This document shows, one piece after another, positions 60,924-64,000 of a stretch of DNA of 64,000 nt (position 1 is the stretch's first letter; each line of letters begins with the position of its first letter). The stretch is from Burkholderiales bacterium. GTDB lineage: Bacteria > Pseudomonadota > Gammaproteobacteria > Burkholderiales > Burkholderiaceae_C. The translations under genes and the position numbers were made by a program. The notes beneath the pieces were generated by a model that did no database searches, had not been told where the DNA came from, and saw nothing but the letters and a program-made list of their open reading frames with translations. The DNA is taken from NCBI GenBank assembly GCA_016213325.1, contig JACRAY010000009.1, positions 248,001 to 312,000 of the forward strand. The letters are read 5' to 3'.

Positions 60924-62014
60924 TCGCCCACCGGGTAAGTGCCCAGGACCTTGTAGAACGCGCACAGGCCCTGCAGGTCCTTCAGCGCGGCGGACACGCT
61001 GGGCTGCGACGGGTGGCCTTCGAGGTCGATGTAGAAGTAGTACTCCCACTGGCCCGAACGCGCGGGCCGCGACTCGAAGCGGGTCATGGAAACGCCGTGC
61101 ACCTTCAGCGGCACCAGGATGTCGTGCACCGCGCCCGGCCGGTTGGGCACCGACACGATCAGGCTCACGCAGTCCTTGCCCGACGCCTCGGGCGCGCGCA
61201 GCGTCTGCGGCAGGCAAGCCACCGCGAAACGCGTGCGGTTGTAGGCGTCGTCCTGGATCGCGTGCGCCGCGATGTGCAGGCCGAACTCGGAAGCGGCGCG
61301 GTCGCCCGCGATGCCGGCCCAGGCTGCGTTGGTGGCGGCCAGCCGCGCGCCCTCGGCGTTGCTGGAAACGGCGCGCCGCTCGACGTTGGGCAGGTGTGTG
61401 GTCAGCCACCCCTGGCACTGCGCCAGGGCCTGCGGGTGCGCCAGCACTGCTTCGATGCCGTCCAGCGAATTCACCTTGCGCAGCAGGTTGTGGCGCACCA
61501 GCAGGCTGGTTTCGCCCACGATGTGCAGCGGCGTGTTGAGGAACAGGTCGAGCGAGCGCGCCACCACGCCTTCGGTGGAGTTCTCCACCGGCACCACGCC
61601 GTATTCCGCCGTGCCGGCCGCCGTGGCGCGGAACACCTCGTCGATGCTCACGCACGGTACGCGCTCGATGCTGGAGCCGAAGAACTGCACCGCCGCCTGC
61701 TCGCTGAAGGTGCCCGAGGGGCCGAGGAAGGCCACGCGCTGCGGCGCCTCGAGCGCGCGGCTGGCCGACATGATCTCGCGCCAGATGTGCGCGACGCTCT
61801 CGGCCTTCAGCGGCCCCGGGTTGGCCGATTGCATGTTGTGGATGACCTGCGCCTCCCGCTCGGGGCGGAACACGGGCGATCCTTCGGCCCGCTTGAGCGC
61901 CCCCACCTCGTCGGCCAATGAGGCACGGCGGTTCAGCATCTGCAGCAGTTCGCGGTCGACGGCGTCGATCGCCTCGCGCAGTTCGGCCAGGGTCCGCGTC
62001 GGGGTATGCGTCAT
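60920..62014 (-). CDS. pheA: Chorismate mutase / prephenate dehydratase (P-protein)
   Basis: A 364-residue bifunctional enzyme. An AroQ chorismate mutase domain covers about 1-90 (LREAIDAVDRELLQMLNRRA). The dehydratase domain has AFLGPSGTFSEQAAVQFFG and GVVPVENSTEGVVARSLDL. The C-terminal ACT domain carries the phenylalanine-sensing TRFESRPARSGQWEYYFYI cut as TRFESRP and EYYFYIDLEG. It leads toward phenylpyruvate for phenylalanine. The ATG overlaps the gyrA stop (ATGA), so expression is linked to gyrA. Confidence 0.96.
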   Translation of the reverse strand: MTHTPTRTLAELREAIDAVDRELLQMLNRRASLADEVGALKRAEGSPVFRPEREAQVIHNMQSANPGPLKAESVAHIWREIMSASRALEAPQRVAFLGPSGTFSEQAAVQFFGSSIERVPCVSIDEVFRATAAGTAEYGVVPVENSTEGVVARSLDLFLNTPLHIVGETSLLVRHNLLRKVNSLDGIEAVLAHPQALAQCQGWLTTHLPNVERRAVSSNAEGARLAATNAAWAGIAGDRAASEFGLHIAAHAIQDDAYNRTRFAVACLPQTLRAPEASGKDCVSLIVSVPNRPGAVHDILVPLKVHGVSMTRFESRPARSGQWEYYFYIDLEGHPSQPSVSAALKDLQGLCAFYKVLGTYPVGE

Positions 62015-64000
62015 TTCGCCCCGTCCGCCAACGGCTCTTCGCCTTCGGGGGCGCCGGCGTCGTTCTCCACGATGCGTTGCAGGCCGCTGAGCTTGGCGCC
62101 TTCGTCCACGCCGATCAGCGTCACGCCCTGGGTGGCGCGGCCCATCTCGCGGATCTCGGAGACGCGCGTGCGCACCAGCACGCCGCGGTCGGTGATGAGC
62201 ATGATCTCGTCGTCGGCGTGCACCAGCGTGGCGGCCACCACCTTGCCGTTGCGCTCGCTCTGCTGGATGGCGATCATGCCCTTGGTGCCACGGCCGTGCC
62301 GCGTGTACTCGGCGATCGGCGTGCGCTTGCCGAAGCCGTTCTCGGTGGCGGTCAGCACGCTCTGTTCCTCGTCTTCGGCCACCAGCATGGCGATGACGCT
62401 CTGGCCGGGGTCCAGCGACATGCCGCGCACGCCACGTGCGTTGCGCCCCATCGGACGCACGTCTTCCTCGTCGAAGCGCACCGCCTTGCCGCCGTCGGAG
62501 AACAGCATCACGTCGTGGTGGCCGTCGGTGAGTGCCGCGCCCACCAGGTAGTCGCCCTCGTCGAGGTCGACCGCGATGATGCCGGCCTTGCGCGGGTTGC
62601 TGAACTCGTCGAGCGTGGTCTTCTTGACCGTGCCCATGGACGTCGCCATGAACACGTAGTGGTCGGCCGGGAAACTGCGGAACTCGCCGGTGAGCGGCAG
62701 CACCACGTTGATCTTCTCGCCTTCGGCCAGCGGGAACATGTTGACGATGGGCTTGCCGCGCGAGCCGCGCGAGCCGGCCGGCACCTCCCACACCTTCAGC
62801 CAGTACAGGCGGCCGCGGTTGGAAAACGCCAGCAGCCAGTCGTGCGTGTTGGCGATGAAGAGCTGGTCGATCCAGTCGTCTTCCTTGGTCTGCGTCGCCT
62901 GCTTGCCGCGCCCGCCGCGTTTTTGCGCCCGGTATTCCGACAGCGGCTGGCTCTTGATGTAGCCCGAGTGCGAGAGCGTCACCACCATGTCGGTGGGCGT
63001 GATCAGGTCCTCGGTGGCGAGGTCCTGCGCGTTGTGCTCGATCACGCTGCGGCGAGCCCCCAGCTTGGTCTGGCCGAACTCCTGCTTCAGCGCCGTGAGT
63101 TCGCTGGTGATGATGGAAGCCACCCGCTCGGGCCGCGCCAGGATGTCCAGCAGGTCCTCGATCTCGGCCATCACTTCCTTGTACTCGGCGACGATCTTGT
63201 CCTGTTCCAGCCCGGTCAGGCGCTGCAGCCGCATCTGCAGGATTTCGGAGGCCTGCGTGTCCGACAGGCGGTACAGCCCATCGCCCCCCAGCCCGTACTG
63301 GCTGTCCAGGCCGTCCGGGCGGTAGTCGTCGGCATTCACCACGCTGCCGTCTTCGCGGGCGCGGGTAAGCATGGCGCGCACCAGCTGCGAGTCCCAGGGG
63401 CGGTTCATCAGCTCGGTCTTGGCCACCGGCGGCGTGGGCGACTCGCGGATGATGCGGATGAACTCGTCGATGTTGGCCAGCGCCACGGCCAGGCCTTCCA
63501 GCACGTGGCCGCGCTCGCGGGCCTTGCGCAGGTTGAACACCGTCCGGCGCGTCACCACCTCGCGGCGGTGGTCCAGGAACACCTCGACCAGGTCCTTCAG
63601 GTTGCACAGGCGCGGCTGCCCGTCGATCAGCGCCACCATGTTGATGCCGAAGGTGTCCTGCAGCTGGGTCTGCTTGTACAGGTTGTTCAGCACCACCTCG
63701 GGCACTTCGCCGCGCTTCAGCTCGATCACCAGCCGCATGCCGGACTTGTCGCTCTCGTCCTGGATGTGGCTGATGCCCTCGATCTTCTTCTCGTTGACCA
63801 GTTCGGCCATGCGCTCCTGCAGCGTCTTCTTGTTGACCTGGTAGGGCAGCTCGTCGACGATGATCGCGGTGCGCTGGCCGCGGTCGATCTCCTCGAAGTG
63901 GCACTTGGCGCGCATCACCACGCGGCCGCGGCCGGTGCGGTAGCCTTCCTTCACGCCCGCAATGCCGTAGATGATGCCGGCCGTCGGGAAGTCGGGCGCC
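62011..64000 (-). CDS. gyrA: DNA gyrase subunit A, partial (N-terminus beyond the right edge)
   Basis: About 662 residues of the C-terminal part. The reading is open to the right edge. The breakage-reunion domain end (RGRVVMRAKCHFEEID, IIVDELPYQVNKKTLQERM) is followed by the beta-pinwheel C-terminal domain (VVTLSHSGYIKSQPLSEY, ENGFGKRTPIAEYTRHGRG). The GyrA-box KRGGRGK is present, which marks gyrase rather than topoisomerase IV. The catalytic Tyr and quinolone region lie outside the window. It ends in a short acidic tail. Confidence 0.97.
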   Translation of the reverse strand, partial: APDFPTAGIIYGIAGVKEGYRTGRGRVVMRAKCHFEEIDRGQRTAIIVDELPYQVNKKTLQERMAELVNEKKIEGISHIQDESDKSGMRLVIELKRGEVPEVVLNNLYKQTQLQDTFGINMVALIDGQPRLCNLKDLVEVFLDHRREVVTRRTVFNLRKARERGHVLEGLAVALANIDEFIRIIRESPTPPVAKTELMNRPWDSQLVRAMLTRAREDGSVVNADDYRPDGLDSQYGLGGDGLYRLSDTQASEILQMRLQRLTGLEQDKIVAEYKEVMAEIEDLLDILARPERVASIITSELTALKQEFGQTKLGARRSVIEHNAQDLATEDLITPTDMVVTLSHSGYIKSQPLSEYRAQKRGGRGKQATQTKEDDWIDQLFIANTHDWLLAFSNRGRLYWLKVWEVPAGSRGSRGKPIVNMFPLAEGEKINVVLPLTGEFRSFPADHYVFMATSMGTVKKTTLDEFSNPRKAGIIAVDLDEGDYLVGAALTDGHHDVMLFSDGGKAVRFDEEDVRPMGRNARGVRGMSLDPGQSVIAMLVAEDEEQSVLTATENGFGKRTPIAEYTRHGRGTKGMIAIQQSERNGKVVAATLVHADDEIMLITDRGVLVRTRVSEIREMGRATQGVTLIGVDEGAKLSGLQRIVENDAGAPEGEEPLADGAK

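Overview
The window looks like chromosome from a high-GC betaproteobacterium of the order Burkholderiales, most likely a Comamonadaceae member of the Ramlibacter/Variovorax type. This is inferred from the very GC-rich third codon positions, the many TRAP transporters, the fused aroA-cmk gene and the order gyrA-pheA-tyrA-aroA/cmk-rpsA-ihfB-lapA-lapB-hldE1-hldD. Coding density is very high and no stretch over 300 bases lacks a gene. I saw no tRNA, rRNA, CRISPR array, prophage or insertion sequence.

Layout. 1-1476: a partial leuD-like gene whose start lies in a repeat-like sequence, and a Rieske oxygenase. 1602-4593: xseB-ispA-dxs, the isoprenoid precursor operon. 4766-12347: an orphan TRAP binding protein, a terminator, then a chain of overlapping genes encoding two hydrolases and a SoeABC-like molybdoenzyme complex (likely sulfite:quinone dehydrogenase). 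12365-17503: a small Tyr-rich secreted protein, an aldo/keto reductase, a second orphan TRAP binding protein, a Na+/H+ antiporter behind a folded leader RNA, and an MFS exporter. 17608-20182: a TRAP dctQM pair with no adjacent binding protein. 20315-24947: an EgtB/SUMF1-like protein and a tungstate ABC importer (tupBCA) with its regulator. 25751-34359: a GAF-Fis regulator and a form II cox-type (xanthine dehydrogenase family) cluster in the order S-L-M-D-E-G-F. 34418-38592: a small protein, a CruF-like carotenoid protein, an MpaB-type oxygenase and a 7TM sensor with a degenerate GGDEF domain. 38597-52023: a locus with three TRAP binding proteins, two dctQM pairs, a LysR regulator, an Asp/Glu racemase, a D-glutamate cyclase-like protein and a 5-oxoprolinase. 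52011-64000: conserved housekeeping genes on the minus strand.

The most coherent accessory system is the 39-52 kb locus. Its binding proteins resemble the Bordetella DctP6/DctP7 type known to bind pyroglutamate. Its enzymes could interconvert D-glutamate, 5-oxoproline and glutamate, so I propose a TRAP-fed pyroglutamate/D-glutamate catabolic island controlled by the LysR protein. Also worth follow-up are the leader RNA before the antiporter, which hides its ribosome binding site in a stem, and the EgtB-like protein that lacks one canonical iron ligand. Several intergenic palindromes (53.4 kb, 56.1-56.2 kb, 0.3 kb) look like members of dispersed repeat families.
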